From the NCBI GenBank assembly GCA_039029935.1, contig JBCCFC010000097.1, forward strand, positions 1-17,847: DNA of 17,847 nt, written 5' to 3'. Positions 1 to 8,493 of this stretch are shown piece by piece. Each line of letters starts with the position of its first letter. Positions within the stretch are counted from its first letter, which is position 1. The position numbers and the translations under genes were made by a program. The stretch comes from G039029935 sp039029935. GTDB lineage: Bacteria; Chloroflexota; Anaerolineae; Caldilineales; Caldilineaceae. Under the pieces are notes generated by a model, which was not told where the DNA came from, made no database searches, and was given only the letters and a program-made list of their open reading frames with translations.

Positions 1-50
1 ATGCACCTACGATTCGAGACGGCAACCTATATGTCCCTGAATATAGACGA

Positions 51-2408
51 TTACTCGCCCAAACAACGGGCTGGCTGACCGATGCCCTGCCGCCAGCCAC
101 ACCATTGCCGCTTGACACCATCGCGGCCACTTGAGTAGCCTTGGAATTGATCCGAGTTGAGGTTGACCAACTGCCAGCGGAATGTACCCGATGCGTCGTT
201 AATCGTCCACCGTCCCACAGCCACGAGTTGTGAGCCAACACCCTCGGTGCCAACATTACCAGCAATCGTACCCTTTGTACGCGCTATGCCATTGAGGAAC
301 GTGCCTGTAATGCGGTCGCCAACTTGGGTCAGGCTCATGGTTGGCTGATAGTCAAAGCGATAGTCACCCAACGTTTGCCATTCGCCGCTGTAGCCACAGC
401 CGGGCTGTAGAGCCGTTGTCCCGTGCCTCGCCGTGCGTACTCCACACCAATGATATTGACCACGCCACTGTCCATCAAAGCTTTGCCCATCACGACTGAG
501 GACAAAGCGGATTTCGCCACCATCAAAGCCCTCATAGCTGCCCTCCAACACATTGCCAAAGACTGTACCGCCGATGGCATAGCGGCTGGTGTCGCCATAA
601 AGCTGGTAGACTCCGGTTACACGGTTACCATTTTGCGTGAAAGTGACAGGACCGATGTTGGTCTCCCATGTGCCATCAAAGGACGCTGTGTGGGCAGGTG
701 ATGTTGGTATCGGTTGCGCCTGCCCACGTAAGGCCGGGCTGGCAATGGTCAAGTCCATAAACGAGTCCCCTGATGGGTTGTTTGGATTGTCCCCTGCAAG
801 GAAGTATTGAATATTGACCTCATAGTCGCCATTGGTCACAGGTATCCGTGTACTCGGCCATACCACACCAGCCGTCAAGAAGAGGATGTTACAGTTGGGT
901 TCTCCCCCACCAAAGGAGCAATAGGCTGGGTGGAATTCCTCCTGTCTGTGAACCTCTTGCCCTGTGCTGTCATCTCTAAAAATAAAGACGATTTTCTGGA
1001 GGGGCAGATTGCCCGGTGTGCGTCGAATAACCGGGTTGAGTGATAGCTGGTCGATAAACACGGGGTCGCCAGATGGGTTTGACGCAATGTTTTTGATTGA
1101 GGTAAAGACTTGACCGTCCCACTCATCAGCACCAGGGAAGCCACCGGGTAGCCCAACCAACGGTGGAGGTGTCAATGTTGGTGTATTGGTTGGCGTATTG
1201 GTTGGCGGGATAAGCGTAAACGTTGGTGTTGTTGTCGGTGTATTCGTGGGTACAGGTGTAAATGTTGGTGTTGTTGTCAGTGTATTCGTGGCTACGGGTG
1301 TAAACGTTGGTGTTGCCGTCGGTGTATTCATGGGTACAGGGGTAAATGTCGGCGTGTTCGTGGGTACAGGCGTAATTGTAGGCGTATTGCTCTCGCTAGA
1401 CGCATTTGTAGGACTCGGCGTTGGCGTTGGGAAGCCACCCGGAACGCCAACGACTGGTGGCGGCGTGATGGTGGGTGTCAGCGTTGGCTTTTGTGCGGGA
1501 GCAGACGTTGATTCTGGTGTTGATGTGGATGGCGATGTCGGCGTCGCCGTGACAATCGTTTCTTCTCGATAGACAATCACGTCTGGCATAAGATCGCTGA
1601 CCACGGAAACTGTGTATGCCCCCCGTGCGCGAATATCTGTCCCTTGAGTTACAAGCACATAATATCCACTTTCGTCCAAAACAACCCCAGCTAATTGGGC
1701 AATAATCTGTTCTGACGCCTCTGAAACCGTGATTGACGCCGTATCCTGAATGGCAAGCAAGTCGGCATCATCGTTGCCATACAGTTCTAGCGATGGTGTG
1801 AACACACCACTGCTCATCGTCACTGTGATGACATCACCTGCACAGCCACGCAATCCCCACAGCGACCCCAAACGGTTGCGCATCTCAGCCCTTACAGACT
1901 CACCGTAGCCAATCAACATATCGGGCGTCTCCTGTGGTGTCGTGATGGTGTCAGTGATGATTGAGGCGCCGTTAAGTGTCACCGTCAGCGAATAGACACC
2001 GCGATCACTGCTGCGTTCTCCATCAGCAAAAATTGTGTATAGCCCAGTTTCAGGCAATGCCAGTGGTGAGATAAAAGCCGCCTCACCCTCCTCGGCAGTC
2101 CCATCAAATCCAACCAGTTCATACGTTGGGTCTAGCACTTCCAAATAAGGGCTAAAGAGGTCACTTTGCATGGTGACGGTCAGCAGATCAGTCTCGCAAC
2201 CATATACGGTCCATTCATCACCATTGCGACTGGTGATTTCACCCACTAGGGTTTTGCCTTGATAGAGATCGTGGTTAACAATATATAGTGTTTCTGGGCT
2301 CGTTTGGGCAAATGTATGGTTCAACCACCCTGCGCCAAAGATGCCTACGGAGAGAGCAAGGCATAAGGCAATCCACATCCATTTTTCATATGCTTTATGT
2401 TGATTCAT
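51..2408 (-). CDS. Large exported beta-rich protein with Thr/Pro-rich linker
   Basis: 785 residues. Residues about 10-35 form a hydrophobic signal or anchor segment ending in FAQ, so the protein is exported and may stay tethered. Two related modules follow (about 37-145 and 155-275), each with YGC/RGC...ITVTM-type strands and a GxYTV-like closing strand, which resembles bacterial pre-peptidase C-terminal (PPC)-like beta domains. Residues about 284-416 are a Thr/Pro linker with a 14-residue unit (TPTFTPVPTNTPTT), visible in DNA as a 42-bp repeat near 1200-1370. The C-terminal third has two copies of a GxW...GxxVTGxY...GxxxGxxxG pattern, like small beta-barrel repeats, with four or more Cys. 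No catalytic motif was recognised. Function is unknown; a cell-surface or binding role is inferred. It lies 104 bp downstream of the TPR gene on the same strand and may be co-transcribed with it. A purine-rich GGGGAAG lies upstream of the ATG. Confidence 0.85.
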   Translation of the reverse strand: MNQHKAYEKWMWIALCLALSVGIFGAGWLNHTFAQTSPETLYIVNHDLYQGKTLVGEITSRNGDEWTVYGCETDLLTVTMQSDLFSPYLEVLDPTYELVGFDGTAEEGEAAFISPLALPETGLYTIFADGERSSDRGVYSLTVTLNGASIITDTITTPQETPDMLIGYGESVRAEMRNRLGSLWGLRGCAGDVITVTMSSGVFTPSLELYGNDDADLLAIQDTASITVSEASEQIIAQLAGVVLDESGYYVLVTQGTDIRARGAYTVSVVSDLMPDVIVYREETIVTATPTSPSTSTPESTSAPAQKPTLTPTITPPPVVGVPGGFPTPTPSPTNASSESNTPTITPVPTNTPTFTPVPMNTPTATPTFTPVATNTLTTTPTFTPVPTNTPTTTPTFTLIPPTNTPTNTPTLTPPPLVGLPGGFPGADEWDGQVFTSIKNIASNPSGDPVFIDQLSLNPVIRRTPGNLPLQKIVFIFRDDSTGQEVHRQEEFHPAYCSFGGGEPNCNILFLTAGVVWPSTRIPVTNGDYEVNIQYFLAGDNPNNPSGDSFMDLTIASPALRGQAQPIPTSPAHTASFDGTWETNIGPVTFTQNGNRVTGVYQLYGDTSRYAIGGTVFGNVLEGSYEGFDGGEIRFVLSRDGQSFDGQWRGQYHWCGVRTARHGTTALQPGCGYSGEWQTLGDYRFDYQPTMSLTQVGDRITGTFLNGIARTKGTIAGNVGTEGVGSQLVAVGRWTINDASGTFRWQLVNLNSDQFQGYSSGRDGVKRQWCGWRQGIGQPARCLGE

Positions 2409-2462
2409 TTTCTATCTTCCCCACTGTGTTTTTCTTCCTAACACACTTATTTCATATTCCAT

Positions 2463-2513
2463 ACCGACACACCGAACACTGACCTACTGAACACTGACCA
2501 CCGAACACCGACC
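2463..2513. repeat. Degenerate heptamer/octamer tandem array
   Basis: Seven consecutive 7-8 bp units of pattern AC(C/T)GA(A/C)C fill the spacer between two leftward genes: ACCGACAC, ACCGAAC, ACTGACCT, ACTGAAC, ACTGACC, ACCGAAC, ACCGACC. The array runs up to the first base of the stop codon complement of the TPR gene (2513-2515). It resembles the short tandemly repeated repetitive sequences known from cyanobacteria and other large bacterial genomes. Confidence 0.8.
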
Positions 2514-4174
2514 TACTCCACATCCGCCCGCACATCTGCCAACACAGTTATCGCCTCCTCGTGCGCAGGAATACAGCTACAAGTCAGGATGCGTTTCTGA
2601 AAATAGATGCTGCCAGCGGTCTGCTCACGGAGATCGATACAGGCTTGATTATGATCAATCGACTGCTCCAGCCAATCAATGGTTTCAAGTTTGTTCTCCT
2701 GTTGCAGGCTCACATGCGCACGGATACGGTCTACTGCCGCTAGACGCTCTTGGACACGTGCATAGAAAACAGGCTGTTCTTCTGGAGGGAAGCCTACCAA
2801 TGCCTCATCAAAGGTCTGTTCGGCCAGTGCAAGGTTGGTGGTCACGGTTTCCACATCGCCCGTCAATAGCCCCCAATATCCCCGTGCAAAATACCCAATC
2901 CCCAAGTCTAACTGCACACGATATTGATAGGGCGGCCAATACCAATCGGGTGCCAGTGCTAGTGCCTGTTGCAAGTAGTCGATGGCCGTTTCGGTGTTTG
3001 CCATTGCCAACGCCAACGTATCATCAGAATTCGCCACCAGGTCCTCGGCAATACACTCGGCTTGGTTCTCTGGAATGCCCGTTTCACGGAAAATGTAGAG
3101 TTGGGCGCGGTAGAGATAGACGCTGCCCAGCATGTCAAGCGCAGGCACATAGTCGGGGGCAAGCGCAATGGCTGTTTCCAGGGATGTCTGTGCGAGATCA
3201 AAATCGCCCACTGAAAAGGCCGCACTGCCCAACATCAGATAATAAATTTCCTTGCCATCCTCATCCTGCCATTCATCGACCAAGGCCGCATCAACATCGC
3301 GCAGAATTCTCAAGGCGCGCTCAGGTTGCCCGGCCAGTAACTCGGCCAATGCCTGCGTAATCCACGTCAGCCCACGAATGCGTGGAATCAAGCTCTGCAC
3401 GACGGTACGCTTGGCTGTACTGGGGTTGACTTTGTAGGATATGCCCGCCGAGATGGGTTGCCCAAACTCATGTCCACCCCAGAGGATGTCGGGATGCCCT
3501 TCACGTGCGGGCGCATCATAGTAAAATTCAAGCACCAAACTCTCTGGGTCATTCTCCTCGGTCAGATAGCCATAGACAATCATATCGGCCTGAATCCGTG
3601 CGGCCAGTGCTTGCGCCGATGCCGTGCGCGCTTCGGGGGTTGCGCCCTCAATCAAACCTAGCTGGACATTCTTGCCATCACCCCGTCCCAGCGAGTCATG
3701 CCAAAGTAGCACATTGAGTTCAAAGCCCCCTTCATCTTTGAGCAGATTATAGGCGTCGGTCATCTGCCCATAGATCGACGCGCTTAACTGCGAGCCAAAA
3801 TCGGAACGTCGCATCCGGCTCTGCCCCTCGCCTGTCATATCTAACACCCCAAAGTCGGCCACAGCAATATTGAAATCCCCCTCCATCGGCCAAGGATTCC
3901 AAATTGGCTCAACCGTCGGGTAGACCAAATAGGAAACCACCACCAGTGTGGCAAGCATAATGACCACGATGTAGGGGGTGATATTGCGCCCTGCCACATT
4001 GATCTGGAAGATGTTTTTGCCCACCGCAACATTCTCTGCGCCCTCATCCACCTGTGCAATCACGACATCTTGCCAACGGAACCCACGTAGCTGTTGCCAC
4101 TGCGTTTGAATCCAACTGGGTTTTGGTGTCTCTTGAGGAATTTCGTTGTTCGGTTTAGAATGTTGGTTAGTCAT
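2513..4174 (-). CDS. Membrane-anchored TPR protein with TolB/CsgG-like domain
   Basis: 553 residues. A short cytoplasmic-looking N-terminus contains the phrase AVGKNIFQINVAG just before one hydrophobic membrane segment (about residues 68-85). Next is an alpha/beta region starting FNIAVADFG (about 101-250) and closing with IQADMIVYGYL, similar in style to TolB-N/CsgG/FlgO-like domains. Residues about 270-540 are helical repeats of TPR type, e.g. GDFDLAQTSLETAIALAPDY and the stretch around IDYLQQALALAPDW. The protein is probably anchored with the TPR part outside the cytoplasm or facing a partner complex; the partner is not identifiable. The start at 4174 is the first ATG and leaves 51 bp to the divergent sulfatase ATG. 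The C-terminus has a Cys-rich patch (ILTCSCIPAH). Family assignment is general only; specific function is unknown. Confidence 0.85.
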   Translation of the reverse strand: MTNQHSKPNNEIPQETPKPSWIQTQWQQLRGFRWQDVVIAQVDEGAENVAVGKNIFQINVAGRNITPYIVVIMLATLVVVSYLVYPTVEPIWNPWPMEGDFNIAVADFGVLDMTGEGQSRMRRSDFGSQLSASIYGQMTDAYNLLKDEGGFELNVLLWHDSLGRGDGKNVQLGLIEGATPEARTASAQALAARIQADMIVYGYLTEENDPESLVLEFYYDAPAREGHPDILWGGHEFGQPISAGISYKVNPSTAKRTVVQSLIPRIRGLTWITQALAELLAGQPERALRILRDVDAALVDEWQDEDGKEIYYLMLGSAAFSVGDFDLAQTSLETAIALAPDYVPALDMLGSVYLYRAQLYIFRETGIPENQAECIAEDLVANSDDTLALAMANTETAIDYLQQALALAPDWYWPPYQYRVQLDLGIGYFARGYWGLLTGDVETVTTNLALAEQTFDEALVGFPPEEQPVFYARVQERLAAVDRIRAHVSLQQENKLETIDWLEQSIDHNQACIDLREQTAGSIYFQKRILTCSCIPAHEEAITVLADVRADVE

Positions 4175-4194
4175 ACATCAAGGTCCTATACAGG

Positions 4195-4218
4195 TATAAT
4201 TACAAAAAATTCAAGGAG
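4195..4218 (+). promoter_or_regulatory. -10 box and ribosome binding site of the sulfatase gene
   Basis: A perfect TATAAT lies at 4195-4200 and AAGGAG at 4213-4218, seven bases before the ATG at 4226. No convincing -35 box is seen at the normal distance, which would fall inside the 5' end of the divergent TPR gene. The RBS decides the sulfatase start: an in-frame ATG at 4094 lies inside the opposite gene and has no such support. Confidence 0.55.
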
Positions 4219-4225
4219 TTCATCT

Positions 4226-5581
4226 ATGTCTACACAATCGCAGCCCAATGTCATCTGGATTTTTGGCGATCAACATCGCGCCCAAGCCCTTGGCTATATG
4301 GGCGACCCCAATGTCAACACGCCCAATATCGACCGTCTTGCCAGCGAAGGCGTCACCTTTACCAACGCGGTCGCAGGCTGCCCTTGGTGTACGCCCTATC
4401 GTGGGGCATTGATGACCAGCCGCTATATCCACAAAGCCGTGCAGCGGACCCCACAAAAGCTGGACCCAACGCTGCCAACGGTGGCCGATGCCTTTAACGG
4501 ACATGGCTATCGCACCGCCTTTTTTGGCAAATGGCATTTGGGTGGCTTTAATCAGATGACGTTTATTCCGCGCGATGAGCGCGCTCGATTTGATGTGTGG
4601 ATTGGCTATGAAAACAACAATGCACAATATGATTGTTGGGTGCATGGACATGATCTGGATGGCCGCGATGATGTGGAACCATTGGCCGAGAAGTTAGCAA
4701 GCTATGAAACCGATGCCCTGACCGATAAGTTGATTACGTTTGTTGAGAAGCACGAACAGCAGCGAGACAGCAATTCTCAAGACAGCAGTGAACAGCCTTT
4801 TTTTGCTATATTATCGGTCCAACCACCCCACGATCCCCATGTTGCCCCACCGGACTATGAAGAACGCTTCGACCCTGCAACGATCAAACTACGCCCCAAT
4901 GTTCCCGACATCCCCCGCATCACCGAACGCGCACGGCGTGATTTGGCAGGCTACTATGCCCAGATTGAGAACCTTGATTGGAACGTCGGTCGTGTGATGG
5001 AAACATTGCGCACACAGGGCATTGACGACAACACGCATGTGATCTTCTTCTCCGATCACGGCGATATGCTTGGCTCGCATGGCTATTGGCGCAAGAGCAG
5101 CCCCTGGGAAGAGGCAGTGCGCACCCCCTGTATTGTGCGACCCGCAGGAGGGCTGGATGAACAGGATATCCTGAGAACCAGCGATGCCCCCATGAACCAC
5201 GTAGACTACGCACCGACATCCCTGGGCTTATGTGGATTTGAGGCAAAAGAGTGGATGTCCGGCACAGACTTTTCGCATCACGTTCTGCCCTCACGTCCAG
5301 TGCCAGAGCATGAACCACAGTCCGCTTATCTCCAGCAGGTGTTCCGAAAACGCTTTGACTGTCTCAACCGCGTCTGGCGTGGCATCCGTACCCGTGATGG
5401 CTGGAAATATGTGTGCTTGGAAGGGCAACCGCTCTTTTTGTTTAACTTGAATGAAGACCCCTATGAGTTGGCAAACTTGGCCTATTTGGATACGTTCCAT
5501 GAGAAACGTATGGCGTTGCAGGCAGAGTTGGCGGGGTGGATTGAGCAGACCGAGGATGAGTTTGAATTGCCAGAAGAGTAA
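4226..5581 (+). CDS. Sulfatase (formylglycine-dependent)
   Basis: 451 residues from the RBS-supported ATG. It hydrolyses sulfate esters. The alkaline-phosphatase-like fold signature is clear: VIWIFGDQHR at the N-terminus with a metal-binding Asp (D15); the CTPYR motif at residues 55-59, whose Cys is the residue oxidised to formylglycine by a maturase in known sulfatases; FFGKWHLGG around 99-107 with the Lys and His active-site residues; HDPH in the middle; and FFSDHGD with metal ligands at about 277-280. The length is typical. The first ten residues are polar, so no signal peptide is seen and a cytoplasmic location is inferred. The substrate cannot be read from sequence; polysaccharide, aryl or choline sulfate are all possible. 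The nearby heparinase-family lyase hints at a sulfated polysaccharide. No maturase gene is in the window. Confidence 0.93.
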   Translation: MSTQSQPNVIWIFGDQHRAQALGYMGDPNVNTPNIDRLASEGVTFTNAVAGCPWCTPYRGALMTSRYIHKAVQRTPQKLDPTLPTVADAFNGHGYRTAFFGKWHLGGFNQMTFIPRDERARFDVWIGYENNNAQYDCWVHGHDLDGRDDVEPLAEKLASYETDALTDKLITFVEKHEQQRDSNSQDSSEQPFFAILSVQPPHDPHVAPPDYEERFDPATIKLRPNVPDIPRITERARRDLAGYYAQIENLDWNVGRVMETLRTQGIDDNTHVIFFSDHGDMLGSHGYWRKSSPWEEAVRTPCIVRPAGGLDEQDILRTSDAPMNHVDYAPTSLGLCGFEAKEWMSGTDFSHHVLPSRPVPEHEPQSAYLQQVFRKRFDCLNRVWRGIRTRDGWKYVCLEGQPLFLFNLNEDPYELANLAYLDTFHEKRMALQAELAGWIEQTEDEFELPEE

Positions 5582-5649
5582 AGCTTTATGCTTGCGAGGG
5601 GCGAATCATCGTATTATATACAGCTTTTTCTTTTACAAAATTTTTTATT

Positions 5650-5922
5650 ATGCTATTCACTAAATGCACCAACAGATACTCTTCATATGCCCGACTCAGT
5701 GAGTTCGTTGGGGCGACGCCTTGGTCCAGCACAGATGATTCTTTTGTATGGACGAGGACGCGCCGAGGTCGCTATCACATCAACGAACCCTATTTCCACT
5801 TTTACTTTCGGTTTATGGCTCCGGTGCATGAAACCTTGGTGTCGATATCCGCTATGACAGAACGACAATCATATCAAGGCATTGCCATTGATTTGGCACG
5901 GTTGGATCGAGCGTTGGTGTAA
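5650..5922 (+). pseudogene. Probable remnant of a DUF234-type AAA ATPase C-terminus
   Basis: The spacer 5582-5928 (347 bp) contains an open frame of 90 codons. Its segment RRGRYHINEPYFHFYFRF followed by MAP closely resembles, from memory, the conserved R-Y-x-I-x-D-P-Y-x-x-F-Y-F-R-F block of the C-terminal domain (DUF234) found after the NTPase domain in a family of bacterial and archaeal ATPases often carried by mobile or toxin-like loci. The frame has no RBS, no Walker A or B motif, and stops soon after the block, so it looks like a truncated, decaying fragment rather than an intact gene. It ends 6 bases before the RuvC-like gene. The alternative is a genuine small protein translationally coupled to the next gene. 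The rest of the spacer shows nothing clear beyond an AT-rich start. Confidence 0.5.
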
Positions 5923-5928
5923 CGCCCT

Positions 5929-6396
5929 ATGTCCACTTTGCTTGCAGTTGATCTTGGCCTACGTTCCGGCCTCGCACTCTATGGCGACGATGGTCGGTTG
6001 CGTTGGTATCGCTCACACAACTTTGGCAGTGCGGGGCGAATGCAGCGCGGGGCATATGCGATTCTTAACGACATCCCGGATTTGGCATGGCTGGTATTAG
6101 AGGGCAGTGGACAGCTAGACCGCGTGTGGCTAAAGGAAGTGCGGCGTCGCGAGTTAGAATTTTTACAGATTAGCGCGGAAACATGGCGTCCTGCTCTGCT
6201 GCACCCCCGTCAACAACGCAGCGGCAAAAGTGCCAAACAACATGCCGACCGCCTTGCTCGTTCTGTCATTGAATGGTCTGGTGCGCCACGCCCCACGTCA
6301 CTGCGTCATGATGCAGCAGAAGCCATCCTCATTGGTCTGTGGGGCGTGATTGAAATCGGGTGGCTGACGGACATACCGCCACAGTTTGGGGTGTAA
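5929..6396 (+). CDS. Small RuvC-like / RNase H-fold nuclease
   Basis: 155 residues. The N-terminus LLAVDLGLRSGLALYGDDG is the first strand pair of an RNase H-like fold with D8; a second acidic residue, E58, sits in LVLEGSG; and the C-terminal helix RHDAAEAILIGLWG supplies D128 and E131, spaced like the last two acids of RuvC. All four metal-binding acids expected of a RuvC-type Holliday-junction resolvase are therefore present. The central stretch HPRQQRSGKSAKQHAD is basic and could contact DNA. It differs from canonical RuvC in sequence, and no ruvA or ruvB is adjacent, so it is a stand-alone relative. No good RBS is seen before the ATG; coupling to the preceding frame (stop at 5920-5922) is possible. 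The structure-specific DNA substrate is inferred from the fold only. Confidence 0.75.
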   Translation: MSTLLAVDLGLRSGLALYGDDGRLRWYRSHNFGSAGRMQRGAYAILNDIPDLAWLVLEGSGQLDRVWLKEVRRRELEFLQISAETWRPALLHPRQQRSGKSAKQHADRLARSVIEWSGAPRPTSLRHDAAEAILIGLWGVIEIGWLTDIPPQFGV

Positions 6397-6438
6397 TTTA
6401 GACTATTTTGAACAAATAATTACTCATGAACACTGCCA

Positions 6439-6487
6439 GGAAGGGGGATTACACAATCTGGCATGGCTAGTATTGATGACCCCTTCC
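6439..6487. other. Inverted repeat between convergent genes
   Basis: GGAAGGGG at 6439-6446 is exactly complementary to CCCCTTCC at 6480-6487, with a 33-base loop, in the 110-bp space between the convergent RuvC-like gene and the lyase gene. A further TGCCAG/CTGGCA pair overlaps it. There is no U-tract, so a terminator role is uncertain. Confidence 0.35.
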
Positions 6488-6506
6488 GGGAAGTAGAATC
6501 CGTAGT

Positions 6507-8459
6507 CTACCGCGTCACTGTTAGTACCCACTCATCCTGCTTCGGCGGCTCGACCACATGCAGCACAATACGCGTCAACGACTCACCCCATGTACCCCCC
6601 AGCCGTTCATCGGTGATGGGAATGGTGTCCGTTGAGACGGTCATCTTGGCCGCATCATATTGCACCTGCCCGACCGCTGATACACGTTCGGGCAGAAATT
6701 CTCGTTCATGGAGCGCAATCACGCCGGGCTGACTGGTATCGACGGCACAGGGTGTGACCAAACTTAAAGTTAATTCTGGTGCGGACTCGGCCAGCTCATA
6801 GCGTTCTGTAACAATGACCTGCTTGCCGCGCTCTAGCTTGACCGACCGTTGCCATGTGTTGAGACTGGCTTCGGATGGATAGGCGGTGGCGATGTCAAGC
6901 GATAATGTAGCGTGGTCGTCATCCGCTTGGTAACTGATATTGGATGCTTTGAAATTAGCCCCCGGCAATTGCATTACACCATCCGTCACCGAGCCAATCG
7001 TGGGCAGGCTGTGATAGGCAGATTGCATGGTCCAGATTTTGTAGCGGTAGCGCATGTCAAAGGTTTTGGCTGTGTAGGTTTCGACTCCCGCATCGACCAA
7101 AAGCGGCTTGCCATCCACATAGACCACAAAGTTGCCAATGTCGTTGTGGTTGTGGCTTTCATCATTATGCCCACCCTTGGCAGCAACATAGAAGCCATCG
7201 GCTGTTCTGGCTTGGTCACGCGCAACCATCACCTCGATTTCGTCCAGCCATACATCACGAGGCATGGGCGACTTAGCAGGAACATAGTGCGCCTGTTGCG
7301 TCTCGTTGGCTAACTCGCTCAGGGTAAAGAGCGTGGGCAACACACGGAAGAGGTTGGTAGGGACATCACTCTTTTCTTTATGGACACTGCCAATACCACT
7401 GTCGGTCAACCCTTGTTCCTGCGCCAGCCACCGCCCCATGTCCATCATGGCCTCATCACCAATACGCTGTCCATAGCGATAGACCAACAGTGCGTCAGGG
7501 CGCACCAAGGCGGGTGCATCAGCAAAGTTGATGTAGTACTCCTCGTCGATGTGAACACGATAGATAAAGCGACCAATCTGCTGGATGAGGTCATCACCAT
7601 AAACATCCAATTGCCCACCCGTCGCACTATGCAACAGCTCGAGACAGTCAAAGAGCGATGCACCCGCCTTGCCCCAATAGCTGGGTCCTTCATCACAGCC
7701 ACCATCACGTGGATAGGGGTCGATAAAGTGGTCGAGTGCGCGCATGGCTTTGGCAAGGCTGGCAATGCGGCGTTCGGCGTCCTCTTCAATCAGCAGCAGT
7801 GAGGCCATCCAGTTGGAGCAAATCCAGGGGTTCCAGTTGTTGACCCGCCGCCCGTTGCGCATGTCGATAAAGCCCATCCACCAGAAGTTGATGCGTTCAA
7901 AATTGGGCGTCAGAAATTTGGTCTGAATCTCACGTACAATGCGTGGGCGCACTAGTGGTGACACGGTGTCCAGTCGTTCGCCCAGCAAGTAATGTGTCCA
8001 TGACAGTAGATTGGCGGTTTCCGCCGCAAAAAGGTCAACCGTTGGCTCGGCGGTGTCCGGCAGTCCATTGCCTGCCTCCTGCACACCGACATGCGCGGGC
8101 ACACCCCAATATGATTCTTCGCAGATGGTCCAGATACCATTGACGATATCATCCAGAAAACGACTCTGCGCCTCAATGCATTCAGCCACCACCAGATTGG
8201 TCAGCATCGCACGCCGTTGAAAGTGTGACATCTCATAGTTGCGACGGTTGCCTTTGCGCGTATACTGTAAGAAGAGCGTTGCAGGCAGAGACGGCCACTT
8301 GCAGTTGAGCAGTTCCTCGCCAATCTCAAGCTGTGCTGCACTAAGTGATGGCAGCAAGGTTGACCACGCCTCGCGGTCTTCGATGGTGGGGTAGGGGGTC
8401 CAGTCTGCTCTGGGCAACACGATTGCGCCTAAGTTCTCTGCAAATTTCTGTGTTAGCAT
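6507..8459 (-). CDS. Heparinase II/III-family polysaccharide lyase
   Basis: 650 residues from ATG 8459, which is preceded by GGAGAA; a longer reading from 8516 would start inside a palindrome and lacks an RBS. The N-terminal two thirds is a helical (alpha/alpha toroid-like) region with typical blocks YEMSHFQRR, FWWMGFIDMRNGRRVNNWNP and PRDGGCDEGPSYWGKAG. The C-terminal beta-sandwich holds GGHNDESHNHNDIGNF (residues 429-444), matching the His-rich heparinase II/III signature, followed by VDGKPLLVDAGVETY. These lyases cleave uronic-acid-containing polysaccharides such as heparin-like chains or alginate by beta-elimination; the substrate here is unknown. No signal peptide is visible, so it probably acts on imported oligosaccharides. 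Transcription appears to start near 8740, crossing two large palindromes before the start codon. Confidence 0.88.
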   Translation of the reverse strand: MLTQKFAENLGAIVLPRADWTPYPTIEDREAWSTLLPSLSAAQLEIGEELLNCKWPSLPATLFLQYTRKGNRRNYEMSHFQRRAMLTNLVVAECIEAQSRFLDDIVNGIWTICEESYWGVPAHVGVQEAGNGLPDTAEPTVDLFAAETANLLSWTHYLLGERLDTVSPLVRPRIVREIQTKFLTPNFERINFWWMGFIDMRNGRRVNNWNPWICSNWMASLLLIEEDAERRIASLAKAMRALDHFIDPYPRDGGCDEGPSYWGKAGASLFDCLELLHSATGGQLDVYGDDLIQQIGRFIYRVHIDEEYYINFADAPALVRPDALLVYRYGQRIGDEAMMDMGRWLAQEQGLTDSGIGSVHKEKSDVPTNLFRVLPTLFTLSELANETQQAHYVPAKSPMPRDVWLDEIEVMVARDQARTADGFYVAAKGGHNDESHNHNDIGNFVVYVDGKPLLVDAGVETYTAKTFDMRYRYKIWTMQSAYHSLPTIGSVTDGVMQLPGANFKASNISYQADDDHATLSLDIATAYPSEASLNTWQRSVKLERGKQVIVTERYELAESAPELTLSLVTPCAVDTSQPGVIALHEREFLPERVSAVGQVQYDAAKMTVSTDTIPITDERLGGTWGESLTRIVLHVVEPPKQDEWVLTVTR

Positions 8460-8493
8460 TGGTTTTCTCCAATTAAGTAGGCAAAAAAAGAAA

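Noticed and set aside
1186..1572. Plus-strand frame rich in Gly and Val opposite the Thr/Pro linker
   Set aside because: It is the complementary reading of the linker repeat and has no start signals of its own.
2758..3360. 200-codon plus-strand frame inside the TPR gene
   Set aside because: Composition is Pro/Arg-rich and featureless; the opposite strand has clear TPR repeats.
4094..4225. Upstream in-frame extension of the sulfatase by 44 codons
   Set aside because: It overlaps the divergent TPR gene, has no RBS, and the AAGGAG plus TATAAT just before 4226 fit the shorter start; residues before MSTQ show no domain match.
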